A stretch of 43,200 nt of DNA from Desulfobacterales bacterium HSG17. GTDB lineage: Bacteria; Desulfobacterota; Desulfobacteria; Desulfobacterales; Desulfococcaceae. The position numbers and the translations under genes were made by a program. The notes beneath the pieces were generated by a model that searched no databases, was not told the DNA's origin, and saw only the letters and a list, made by a program, of their open reading frames with translations. The stretch is taken from assembly GCA_030377945.1 (NCBI GenBank), contig JAUCGD010000008.1:1-43200 (forward strand). Reading direction: 5' to 3'. Positions 1 to 7,860 of this stretch are shown in pieces. The first letter of the stretch is position 1, and every line of letters begins with the position of its first letter.

Positions 1-237
1 TTAAAAATTATCAAGCGTAAATTGAGGCAGGTTGGAAGCTTCAAAGATAAAAATTGCTCAAAGTTATTTTTTAAAGCAGCCGCTAATATCAGAAATTTTG
101 TGCCTTTTTTATCCGGTGCAAAAAATGCTCATAAAAGTCCTTTTATGCTGGCCGGGGGAGAAGCATATGACTTGCCCTGGATGCAGGTGATGAATATGCA
201 TAATGCGTTTTTATTTACGCCTAACACGTTTTAATTG
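1..237 (+). pseudogene. Possible transposase C-terminal remnant at window edge
   Basis: An open frame enters from the left edge and runs to a TAA at about 232-234. The stretch around residues 1-25 of the visible part (VGSFKDKNCSKLFF) is faintly like the end of mutator-type transposases, but I cannot name the family with confidence. There is no ribosome binding site before the first ATG. It lies in a region otherwise made of broken genes, so a decayed mobile-element end is the most economical reading. It could equally be non-coding. Confidence 0.2.
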
Positions 238-521
238 TTCAGGATTCAAAAAGTCAATAGATATAGACTGATCCGGTAACAACATCAGTAAAACGCGCGG
301 ATGGCAAAATGTTATACATCCGAAAAACTGCCAAGCCCGAAGAATGCCATACCATAATTTATGATGCTCTCGGCCTGCCACATTTGCCAGGTAAAATCAG
401 CAAAGTTGTCTTGTAACTGCCGCGCAGTCAAAATCCCTCAAAAAAAATGTGTAGTGCCTAAATATACACCTGCGCCTATTCAACCACCTGTTATTGCAGA
501 AAAAAATTTGTGAAGTCATGA
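238..521. other. Gene-poor stretch with short decayed coding fragments
   Basis: No intact gene is visible. A short plus-strand reading around 310-415 (…IIYDALGLPHLPGKISK…) resembles the tail of a transposase but is cut by stops. I see no RNA gene, CRISPR array or convincing promoter. It continues directly into the broken DUF1703-type gene. Confidence 0.3.
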
Positions 522-1160
522 AGTTGGGTTAAAAACCGGGAAAATTTCATTTCACTACTGTTTTATTTTGGGCTGTTAAGCATAAAAGGAACAGAAAGGG
601 GTAAACCAAAACTTGGTGTGCCAAATCTCACTGTATGGAAACTGATGTACGGTTATATCAGGGATGCATTCAGCGATGTTGCTATCTTTCGATTGGAGAT
701 ATGGAAATTTACTGATTTAATCAGCCGCATGGCTTATGACGGCCAGTGGCAGCCGGTCCTCGTTTTTTTGTCCGAAGAAATGAGAAAGCAAACATCAATC
801 AGGGATTTTCTTGAAGGTGAAAAAGTTATCCAGGGGTTTCTGCTTGCATACCTGAACATAACGGATTTCTTCCTGAGCCGAACAGAATAGGAAACAGGCA
901 AGGGGTTCTGTGATCTCTGGCTGGAACCTTTCCTGGCAAGGTTTCCTAATATGCTCTTTGGATATTTGATAGAATTGAAATATATTAAACGCAGTGAGTT
1001 TACTGATGCATTGCTGAAGAAAAAGATTGCTGAAGCAGAGGAACAGTTAAATCAATATGGTAAAGATGAACGTGTGAAAAGAATTGAAAAACATGTTAAT
1101 TTGAAGAAAGTTGTGCTGGTTTATAATGGGTGGGAGATGGTGTATCGGGAAGAGGTCTGA
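522..1160 (+). pseudogene. Broken AAA-ATPase-like / PD-(D/E)XK (DUF1703-type) gene with in-frame amber stop
   Basis: One reading frame gives the typical C-terminal half of the AAA-ATPase_like plus PDDEXK_9 family. It starts with a stretch like ENFISLLFYFGLLSI (from 540), continues through VPNLTVWKLMYGYI, then GKGFCDLWLEPFLARF and GYLIELKYIK, and ends in VVLVYNGWEMVYREEV. The frame is broken by TGA at 519-521 and by TAG at 888-890, yet the family pattern continues on both sides of the TAG in the same frame. The N-terminal P-loop domain is absent. The nuclease-like core (D in CDLWLEP, E-x-K in IELKY) is still readable. Proteins of this family are common, rapidly decaying accessory genes in anaerobes. 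I call it a pseudogene; readthrough of the amber codon is a remote alternative. Confidence 0.7.
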
Positions 1161-1451
1161 CTCCGATTTGCATGGTAGCGCCGCCCTACGTGGCGGCACA
1201 AAGGCGAGCCCCTTGAACAGGCCCATGAATGGATTGATAACAGGATAACCAGAATGTAAAACCTGAAAATCCTGATCCGGCCAATGTAAACCACAACACT
1301 TCAAAACAAATTTTTATCCTGTAAATCCCTTAATCCCGGCCATCCGAGTTCAGACAAGCTAAAAAATCATTGCTTTTTAAAAAATTATAGTCAATACATA
1401 ACCCTGTTCATATCATCAAATTTCCGGATGATATTAGACAGTTAATTAAGG
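1161..1451. other. Non-coding stretch with degenerate repeats
   Basis: No gene is seen. The segment 1240-1345 carries scattered degenerate 'aatcctgat / atcctgtaaatcc' units, a motif type that recurs at 21055-21120. A GC-rich imperfect inverted repeat (gccgcc…ggcggc) lies at about 1180-1197. It reads as intergenic repeat debris left between the broken DUF1703-type gene and the recombinase stub. Confidence 0.35.
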
Positions 1452-1700
1452 ATGAGATTTAACGATTTAAGGCATACTTTTGCAAGTCTCCTGCTTGAGC
1501 AAGGGGAAAACATAAAGTACATCCAGACCCAGTTAGGACATTCCAGCCCTACTGTAACATTAAATGTATATGCCCATCTGATGAACCCGACAAATCAGAA
1601 AGCAGCTTGCAGACTGGAGAAATTGATTTTTGAAAATAATGGTAGCAGAAAACAAAAAAAGGGTTACAGCCTAAACCGTAACCCTTTGATTTTTATAATA
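1452..1700 (+). pseudogene. Tyrosine recombinase (phage integrase) C-terminal stub
   Basis: About 60 residues carry the catalytic end of a tyrosine recombinase: DLRHTFASLLLEQG (box with Arg-His), then QLGHSSPTVT (second His) and LNVYAHLM (nucleophile Tyr). The usual first His of the HxLRH box is Asn here. Stops lie immediately upstream (TAA at 1443-1445), so the core-binding and N-terminal domains are gone. The open frame runs on into the antisense of the tRNA-Val gene to 1745, which is a translation artefact of the tRNA and not part of the protein. The stub points at the 3' end of the tRNA, where an integrative element would be expected to sit, so it is probably the last trace of one that lay to the left. 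Confidence 0.7.
1658..1687 (-). terminator. Rho-independent terminator of tRNA-Val
   Basis: A perfect 10-bp stem (aaagggttac at 1658-1667 and gtaacccttt at 1678-1687) with a 10-base loop. On the minus strand the stem is followed by a run of T (complement of the A-run at 1651-1660). It lies 11 bases past the tRNA 3' end, the expected place for its terminator. Confidence 0.8.
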
Positions 1701-1770
1701 GGCACGATTGGATTTGAACCAACGACCCCTACCGTGTCAGGGTAGTGCTCTCCCCCTGAGCTACGTGCCT
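1699..1770 (-). tRNA. tRNA-Val (GAC)
   Basis: The minus strand folds as a standard 72-nt tRNA. It has a 7-bp acceptor stem AGGCACG/CGTGCCT with discriminator A, a D arm GCTC/GAGC, an anticodon stem CTACC/GGTAG with loop CTGACAC (anticodon GAC, valine codons GUC/GUU), and a T arm GTTGG/CCAAT with loop TTCAAAT. CCA is not encoded. A strong promoter precedes it and a hairpin terminator follows, so it looks like a single-gene unit. Confidence 0.95.
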
Positions 1771-1784
1771 GGAAAGTAAAAAAT

Positions 1785-1813
1785 CTGATAACACTGGCAG
1801 ATTTTTTTGTCAA
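1785..1813 (-). promoter_or_regulatory. Sigma-70-type promoter of tRNA-Val
   Basis: On the minus strand a consensus -35 TTGACA (1808-1813) is followed after exactly 17 bases by TATCAG (1785-1790), ending 14 bases before the tRNA 5' end. An A/T-rich inverted repeat (aaaaatctg…cagattttt, 1778-1808) overlaps the spacer and could also act as a weak terminator for the operon ending at 1908. Confidence 0.7.
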
Positions 1814-1907
1814 GACTCTATTTTCTATCTTCCTTTTCTTTCTCCAATGGCCTGAATTTCATTTATCTGGTACATAGCTACTGGTTCACAGCACTGCTGC
1901 CAAGAAT

Positions 1908-2828
1908 CTAACTCAACACCAGGGTTTTTACCTGATTTCTGCCGCCATGTTTTGCTTCATAAAGGGTGTTATCGCATCCGTTAATGAGAATATACGGGGA
2001 TGTACAGCTTGAGGGAACAATTGTTGCGGTTCCTATGCTTACGGTTAAATAGTCTGAGGTTAAGGAACAGCAGTTTGGAATTTTCAAATCTTCAATTGTT
2101 TTTCTTATTTTTTCAGACATGAAAACAGCACCTTTTTGATCTGTTCTGGGAAGTATGGCAGCAAATTCCTCTCCTCCGTACCTGGCCATAAGGTCAGACG
2201 GTCGATTAAGGCAGCCTGCAAGGGTCTGGGCTACTTTTCTCAGGCAGTCATCTCCTGCCCAGTGTCCGTAACTATCGTTAAATAATTTAAAATGATCTAT
2301 ATCTATCATAATCAGGGATAATAGGGATGATTCGCGCGCAGCCCGTTTCCATTCCTGTTTTATATATTCGTCAAATTGCCTGCGATTTGGGATACCTGTT
2401 AAACCGTCATAAGAAGAAAGATGCTCCAGTATGTCCCTATGCCGTTTAAGTTCCAGATGGGTTTTTATCCTGGCTTTTACAATGGGCATACTGAAAGGTT
2501 TGGTAATATAATCCACTGCTCCGATTTCAAGCCCTTTAGTTTCATCTTCTTCTGAACTCATTGATGTTATAAATATTATGGGGATGTTTTTTGTACGTTG
2601 TTTTTTTTTCAAATATACACAGACTTCATATCCGTTGATTCCGGGCATGACAATATCCAGAAGGATTAAATCGGGTAATTCATCATTTTTAACAAGCTTG
2701 AGGGAAGCTTCTCCGTTAAGTGCAAATGAAATATGGTAATGGGATTGTAATGCACTTGCAAGTATTTTAATATTTGCAGTTTCATCATCTACAATAAGTA
2801 TCCGCTGTTTAGATAAATTATTGCTCAT
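1908..2828 (-). CDS. Response regulator with GGDEF output (diguanylate cyclase)
   Basis: PleD-like REC-GGDEF protein that should make cyclic-di-GMP from two GTP when phosphorylated. In the numbering from the upstream TTG at 2843, the receiver domain spans about 14-130 with acidic pair D19/D20, phospho-acceptor D63 and K115. The GGDEF domain spans about 145-305 with the intact active-site loop GGEEF (223-227) and an RxxD inhibitory site (RPSD, 214-217) five residues before it, so it is predicted active and product-inhibited. I prefer the ATG at 2828 because GGGGA sits about 9 bases upstream. It overlaps the end of the hybrid-kinase gene by 11 bases, which argues for translational coupling. It is the last gene of the hydrogenase operon and the obvious output of that phosphorelay. 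No membrane segment. Confidence 0.9.
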   Translation of the reverse strand: MSNNLSKQRILIVDDETANIKILASALQSHYHISFALNGEASLKLVKNDELPDLILLDIVMPGINGYEVCVYLKKKQRTKNIPIIFITSMSSEEDETKGLEIGAVDYITKPFSMPIVKARIKTHLELKRHRDILEHLSSYDGLTGIPNRRQFDEYIKQEWKRAARESSLLSLIMIDIDHFKLFNDSYGHWAGDDCLRKVAQTLAGCLNRPSDLMARYGGEEFAAILPRTDQKGAVFMSEKIRKTIEDLKIPNCCSLTSDYLTVSIGTATIVPSSCTSPYILINGCDNTLYEAKHGGRNQVKTLVLS

Positions 2829-5800
2829 TGAGAGATTCCCCAAGAGAAATATTTAAATCCTCTGCAAATATGATTAATTTATTTATGGCATTTTTAAATT
2901 CAAGGGATTCTATATCATTAGCGATTACTTCAATTTTTTTATTATGTACAGAATTTGAAAGATATTCTTTTAAAGTTTTAAAACATGATTCTGCTTCCAG
3001 ATCATTTTTATTGAGATGATTTAAAAGTTTTTTTATCAGACTTTCGATTTTTTCCAGACTGAGATCAGGATCAATATTTGTCTTTGTCTTATGAGTATAA
3101 GGTCCGCAGATTTTATTATTCATTGAATTTTGTTCTAAAATTCTTGAAGATTTTACCACCTGGCTTAATGCATTTTCAAATTCATAAGTCAGATTATCTG
3201 AAATATCTCCTCTGAAAATTGCTGTTTCAAAATCCTGTGCAGTTTTAAATAATTTGTTTGCAGAAAGATTTCCTGCTACGCCTTTTATGGAATGAATAGC
3301 TTTTAAAGCTGATTCAGTATCTCCTTTTGATAACATATCCCTGATATGAACAGCATCGTTTTGGTGTTGTTTTACAAAATCAATTATCAATTTTGTGAAT
3401 ACGCAGGGATTATTTATTCTTTTGAGACCTGATTCAATATCAATCCCAGGCAGTTCTTCAATATCAAATATGGAATTTTTTGCTGTTGGTTTATTTTTTT
3501 CTGTTTTTTTTGGGGGGGACAGCTTCTTGTTTTTTAGCCATTTCCCCAAAGTTGAAAAAAGTAACTCTGTATTTATGGGCTTGGTGATATAGTCATTCAT
3601 ACCTGCTGCAATACATTTTTCCATATCTCCTTTCATGGCATGGGCTGTCATGGCTATAATGGGGATATTATCAAGTTTTCGGGCCAGGGCTTCATTGTTT
3701 AAATTTTCCGGGTTTAGATTATCTGGGTTTAAATTATCCGGGTTTAAATTATCCGGCATATTTAATATATTTTTAAAATTAAGATTTCTTATTCTCCGTG
3801 TGGCTTCATATCCATCCATTTCAGGCATCTGGATGTCCATAAGCAGGGCATCATATGAAGATTTACACACAGCAATAAGGGCCTGTTTTCCATTATCAGC
3901 AGTTTCAACAATCACTCCTGCTTCTTGAAGAATCTCCAATGCAACCTGTTGATTAATAGGATTATCTTCAACCAGGAGAATACGGGCTCCTTGTAAATGC
4001 CTGATTGCATCCAATGGTTTTTTTTCAGCTTGTAAAAAATCATTGGAAATAAATTTTGAACAGTCAACCCTGTCAAAGGTATTAACAATGGTGTCAAAAA
4101 GTATAGACTGTTTAACAGGTTTAATTAAAAAAGCATTGGCTCCTGCTTCTTCTGCCTTAGTCATAACCTCTTCCCTGCCAAAAGCAGTCATCATTATTAC
4201 CGGTATTTCACTCAGTTCAGGGTGATTTTTTATATTTCTTAAGGTTTCCATACCGTCCATTACAGGCATTTTCCAGTCTGTGATTACCAGTTTATAAGGA
4301 TCTTGACTATTGTTTTCTTTTATTAATTCTTTCAAGGCATCCTGTCCCGATCCTATGGGAGTTACCCTGTAACTAAAGGAATTGAGTATTTCCGTATAGA
4401 TTTCCCTTGCTATTTCATTATTATCAATAACCATAATTCTCAATCCCCTGAGATCGGAAGGTGGCATTGCAGGCTGTTGTTCAAAATCTATTTTAATATC
4501 AAAACCGGCAGTAAAATATATATCAGTGCCTTTGTCCGGTTCACTTTCTGCCCAGATTTCTCCTCCCATCATTAATACCAACTGTCTGCATATGGTCAAG
4601 CCCAGTCCGGTTCCACCGTATTTTCTTGTTGTGGAACTGTCTGCCTGTGTAAAAGATTTAAACAGATCAGGGAGATATTCCTTGCTTATTCCTATTCCGC
4701 TGTCAGAAACCTTAAATCGCAGCCTTACCTGTTGCTCATCTTTTTTAAGAAGAGAAACCTTTATTACTACTTCACCTTTTTCTGTAAATTTCAATGCATT
4801 ATTTGCAAGGTTTATTAAAATCTGGCTTATTCTTAAGGAATCTCCTATCAATATCCGAGGCACATTTTCTGCAATGGACAGAACCATTTCAATGCCTTTT
4901 TCCGCAATCCTGCTGGAAAAAATATCTGAAATATTATCCAGAACATTATTAAGTTTAAATTCCGTTTTTTCCAGATCCAGACGCCCGGCTTCTATTTTGG
5001 AAAAGTCCAGGATATCGTTAATTATTCCTAAGAGAGAATGGGAAGAAAAATGTATTTTACGCAGATAGTCCTGCTGTTTTGGCGTCATCTCCGTTTTAAT
5101 GGCAAGCTCGGTCAGGCCGATAATGGCATTCATGGGAGTGCGGATTTCATGGCTCATGTTTGCAAGAAAATCACTTTTGGCTCTTGTGGCTGCTTCTGCT
5201 GCCTCTTTGGCAATTTTAAGTTCTTCAGAACGTTTTTTCTGGGTTATATCTTCGAGCATTCCTTCATAATATAATGAATTATTCTGTTCATCCAGGACAA
5301 GATGACCGTTAAGGCACACATTTATTATGGAACCGTCTTTTTTATAATAATCCGCTTCAAAATTTTTTATAAACCCGTCTTTTTCCATTAATTCCCGAAG
5401 CCTGTCACGCCTTTCAGGGTGAACATACAGCTGTGATTTTAAATCGGTTATATGACTTATAATATCTTCAGGAGACTCATATCCAAGCATCTTTGCCATT
5501 GCAGGATTAGCAGTAATCAGCCTGCCTTGCTCCGAAGTCTGAAAAATACCTTCTGCTGCATTTTCAAAAATACTTCTGTATTTGGCTTCTGAGTCCCGCA
5601 AAGCATCTTCGGCCTGTCTGCGATCACGGATTTCGGTTTGCAGTTCCAGGTTTGCTTTTGCCAGTTCGGCAGTTCTCTGGCGTACTCTTTTTTCAAGTTC
5701 ATCATGTGCTTTTTTCAGAATGGATTCAGCTCTTTTCCGTTCGGAAATATCACTTGCAATGCACAGCATACCGCTTACAGTGCCGTCAGGTTCCCTAAGT

Positions 5801-6315
5801 GCATTTACTGTCATATCAACCGGAAACCTGGTTCCGTCTTTTCTTACATAGATCCATTCAAGCTGCTCTGAGCTGTCCAAAAGAGCATATTCAAACAATA
5901 CATCAAGAAGACCGCTGATCCTGCTTCCCTCATCATCACTTAACTGCTCTCCATATGCATTAAGAACAGATTCCATAAGGAAAATTTCAGGAGTTTGTTT
6001 CCCTATAACTTCCTGGGCATTATAACCCAGAAGACTTTCCGCCCCGGTATTAAATGTCCTGATAATGCCTGAAGTATCGGTTGCAATTATTGAAATCTTT
6101 GCTGCTGAATTAAGAACTGCTCTGCGCTGGGCATTGGCAACCTGGAAACGCCGGAGAATCTTTTCTGTTTCCTCAAATTGAGCAACTACAAGATTTGCTG
6201 TTATTTCAGCAGCCTCTCTTGATACTCGGATTTCCCGCCTTAAAAGTTCATTTTCACGGGCCAGTGAAAGAATCTGCTCTGTTTGTAAAGAAGTTTCATA
6301 AATTAAGGATTTCAT
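2818..6315 (-). CDS. Soluble hybrid histidine kinase: PAS-PAS-HisKA-HATPase-REC-REC-HPt
   Basis: A 1165-residue BarA/ArcB-like phosphorelay kinase without any membrane segment. An N-terminal coiled coil (about 10-65) is followed by PAS1 (65-190), a second coiled coil, and PAS2 (243-360). The HisKA box SHEIRTPMNAIIG has phospho-His H389. The HATPase follows with N-box INLANNALKF, DSGIGIS and GGTGLGLTI (495-605), then REC1 (625-745, D680), REC2 (777-925, D827) and an HPt domain (AIHSIKGVAGNL, H1008). The last ~75 residues are helical. All phosphotransfer residues are present, so His-Asp-His-Asp transfer to the REC-GGDEF protein encoded just downstream is the natural prediction. REC2 carries a 15-bp in-frame tandem repeat (3701-3760). 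The gene lies 44 bases after the hydrogenase large-subunit gene; no strong RBS is visible at the ATG. Confidence 0.92.
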   Translation of the reverse strand: MKSLIYETSLQTEQILSLARENELLRREIRVSREAAEITANLVVAQFEETEKILRRFQVANAQRRAVLNSAAKISIIATDTSGIIRTFNTGAESLLGYNAQEVIGKQTPEIFLMESVLNAYGEQLSDDEGSRISGLLDVLFEYALLDSSEQLEWIYVRKDGTRFPVDMTVNALREPDGTVSGMLCIASDISERKRAESILKKAHDELEKRVRQRTAELAKANLELQTEIRDRRQAEDALRDSEAKYRSIFENAAEGIFQTSEQGRLITANPAMAKMLGYESPEDIISHITDLKSQLYVHPERRDRLRELMEKDGFIKNFEADYYKKDGSIINVCLNGHLVLDEQNNSLYYEGMLEDITQKKRSEELKIAKEAAEAATRAKSDFLANMSHEIRTPMNAIIGLTELAIKTEMTPKQQDYLRKIHFSSHSLLGIINDILDFSKIEAGRLDLEKTEFKLNNVLDNISDIFSSRIAEKGIEMVLSIAENVPRILIGDSLRISQILINLANNALKFTEKGEVVIKVSLLKKDEQQVRLRFKVSDSGIGISKEYLPDLFKSFTQADSSTTRKYGGTGLGLTICRQLVLMMGGEIWAESEPDKGTDIYFTAGFDIKIDFEQQPAMPPSDLRGLRIMVIDNNEIAREIYTEILNSFSYRVTPIGSGQDALKELIKENNSQDPYKLVITDWKMPVMDGMETLRNIKNHPELSEIPVIMMTAFGREEVMTKAEEAGANAFLIKPVKQSILFDTIVNTFDRVDCSKFISNDFLQAEKKPLDAIRHLQGARILLVEDNPINQQVALEILQEAGVIVETADNGKQALIAVCKSSYDALLMDIQMPEMDGYEATRRIRNLNFKNILNMPDNLNPDNLNPDNLNPENLNNEALARKLDNIPIIAMTAHAMKGDMEKCIAAGMNDYITKPINTELLFSTLGKWLKNKKLSPPKKTEKNKPTAKNSIFDIEELPGIDIESGLKRINNPCVFTKLIIDFVKQHQNDAVHIRDMLSKGDTESALKAIHSIKGVAGNLSANKLFKTAQDFETAIFRGDISDNLTYEFENALSQVVKSSRILEQNSMNNKICGPYTHKTKTNIDPDLSLEKIESLIKKLLNHLNKNDLEAESCFKTLKEYLSNSVHNKKIEVIANDIESLEFKNAINKLIIFAEDLNISLGESLNEQ
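3701..3760 (-). repeat. 15-bp in-frame tandem repeat inside REC2
   Basis: Four near-identical 15-bp units (consensus aaattatccgggttt on the plus strand) encode DNLNP three times plus a variant. They lengthen the loop between the third helix and fourth strand of the second receiver domain. The length divides by three, so the number of units can vary without breaking the frame. Confidence 0.85.
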
Positions 6316-6359
6316 AATTACACTGGTTTATATTACATCTGAGTTTGTTTTTGAATATA

Positions 6360-7856
6360 TTAAATTGCATGAACAGTGCAGACAAGGCACGGATCAAATG
6401 ATCTAATAATATGAGCCGCCTCAATGGGGTTATCAATATCTTTTATAGAAGTTCCTACAAGAGCCTGCTCCCAGGGGCCTCTTATACTGTTTGTATCCCT
6501 GGGTGATCCATTCCAGGCAGAGGGTGTTATTATTTGATAATTTTCAATTTTGTTATTCTTAAAATGAATCCAGTGCCCCAGGGCACCGCGAGGTGCGTCA
6601 ATAAGTCCGAAACCTTTTCCCGATTCAGCTTCATGGTAGTTCCTGCAAAAATTTTCCCTGTCACGGGCAATCTCTTTAATCCATTGTTCCAGTACAGGCA
6701 ATATTATTGCAGGTCTGACAATACGTGCCAGTTCCCTGGAAAATGCGTCTGGCCCGTTTGTGCTGACCAGATCTGTGAAAAGAGGATTTTTAGCAATTAT
6801 CATCTGAGCCAGGGGCCCGGTTTCAGCAGGCAGGCCGTCATAACGGGGAGCTTTGGCCCAGGAATATTTTTCCCCTTCACCTCCTGTGGCATAAGGTATT
6901 GTGCGTCCTTCAAAAGGGTGCAGAGGTTTTTCATCTGTCCTGAACCATGAGCAGTTTGAATCTTCGGAAATCTTTTTCTGGCTAAATGCCTGAACCTTTG
7001 TTCCTTGTGAAAAACCGGAAGGTAAATATCTCGGACCCTTATCAATGCTTTTAACATCAGTATTTTCAGGTATGTCAAAAGAACCGAAAGAAATGAAATT
7101 TCCACACCCTTTACCAATATTTTCCAGACCTGCATCTTTTGAAAACCTTATAAAAAAACCAAGATCATTGTTTGCATGTAAAGGTGATTCATAAAGCCAT
7201 TTATCAAGATCAGACCTGTTTTTTACTTTGGCCCATCTTTCAATTGTACATCCCAGTATCTGTTTTTCATACCATTTTTGATATTTGCTTAACAGGTATA
7301 TACACTGGTTGATATCACTGATGCCTGGAGCTGAAACTACTCCTCCGGGAACCATAAAAGAGGAATGAGGCCACTGGCCTCCTAAAATTGCAATGATTTC
7401 AATTATACTTGCCGTTTCAGTAAGAGCTTGAAGAGTTGAACTTCCTTTTAAAGGTTCATATCTTTTCTTTGCTTCTGTAAAAAGAGGGGATTTATTGTAA
7501 TAAGGATTTGCAAAATCACACATAAAGAGCAGAATCCCCTGGCGCACATCATTTTGGAGCATTTCCACTCCCATTGTAACATTGCGGATCATTTTTGCAG
7601 TGTCAGGTATAATGGCATTATAAGCCATATCCAGGGCTTTTGCTGCTGCTTTAAGATGGGCAGTACTGCAAATACCGCAGACCCTGGGAGTTATTACAAG
7701 GCTGTCCATGGGGCTTCGGCCTTTCATTATATTTTCAAAACCCCGATACATGGTTCCCACACTCCATGCCTCGCTTATTACTCCATCTGTTAATTCCACC
7801 TGGATCTCCAGATCACCTTCAACCCTGTTTATGGGAAATATATATTTTTTGGACAT
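6360..7856 (-). CDS. [NiFe] hydrogenase large subunit, sensory type
   Basis: Catalytic subunit holding the Ni-Fe(CN)2CO site. From the ATG at 7856 it is 498 residues: RVEGDLEIQV at 11-20, the N-terminal metal motif RVCGIC (C60, C63), FMVPGGV, PRYDGLPAETGPLA, and the C-terminal motif DPCLVCTVH (C490, C493). Only Ala-Ile follows that His. Energy-conserving hydrogenases usually carry a longer C-terminal peptide removed by an endopeptidase, whereas H2-sensing HoxC/HupV types lack it, so the ending supports a sensor. An upstream in-frame start at 7913 would overlap the small-subunit gene. The ATG at 7856 has AGGAAT before it and lies 4 bases after the small-subunit stop. Overall it is closest to group 2 (cytosolic) enzymes. 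The group 2c class, predicted to be sensory, is my best guess by context. Confidence 0.93.
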   Translation of the reverse strand: MSKKYIFPINRVEGDLEIQVELTDGVISEAWSVGTMYRGFENIMKGRSPMDSLVITPRVCGICSTAHLKAAAKALDMAYNAIIPDTAKMIRNVTMGVEMLQNDVRQGILLFMCDFANPYYNKSPLFTEAKKRYEPLKGSSTLQALTETASIIEIIAILGGQWPHSSFMVPGGVVSAPGISDINQCIYLLSKYQKWYEKQILGCTIERWAKVKNRSDLDKWLYESPLHANNDLGFFIRFSKDAGLENIGKGCGNFISFGSFDIPENTDVKSIDKGPRYLPSGFSQGTKVQAFSQKKISEDSNCSWFRTDEKPLHPFEGRTIPYATGGEGEKYSWAKAPRYDGLPAETGPLAQMIIAKNPLFTDLVSTNGPDAFSRELARIVRPAIILPVLEQWIKEIARDRENFCRNYHEAESGKGFGLIDAPRGALGHWIHFKNNKIENYQIITPSAWNGSPRDTNSIRGPWEQALVGTSIKDIDNPIEAAHIIRSFDPCLVCTVHAI

Positions 7857-7860
7857 ATTA

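Noticed and set aside
1701..1745. Extension of the recombinase protein into GTIGFEPTTPTVSG
   Set aside because: This is the well-known antisense translation of a tRNA gene and not a protein domain.
4526..5068. 180-codon plus-strand frame inside the hybrid kinase
   Set aside because: Antisense of conserved HATPase and HisKA motifs; no family resemblance and no RBS.
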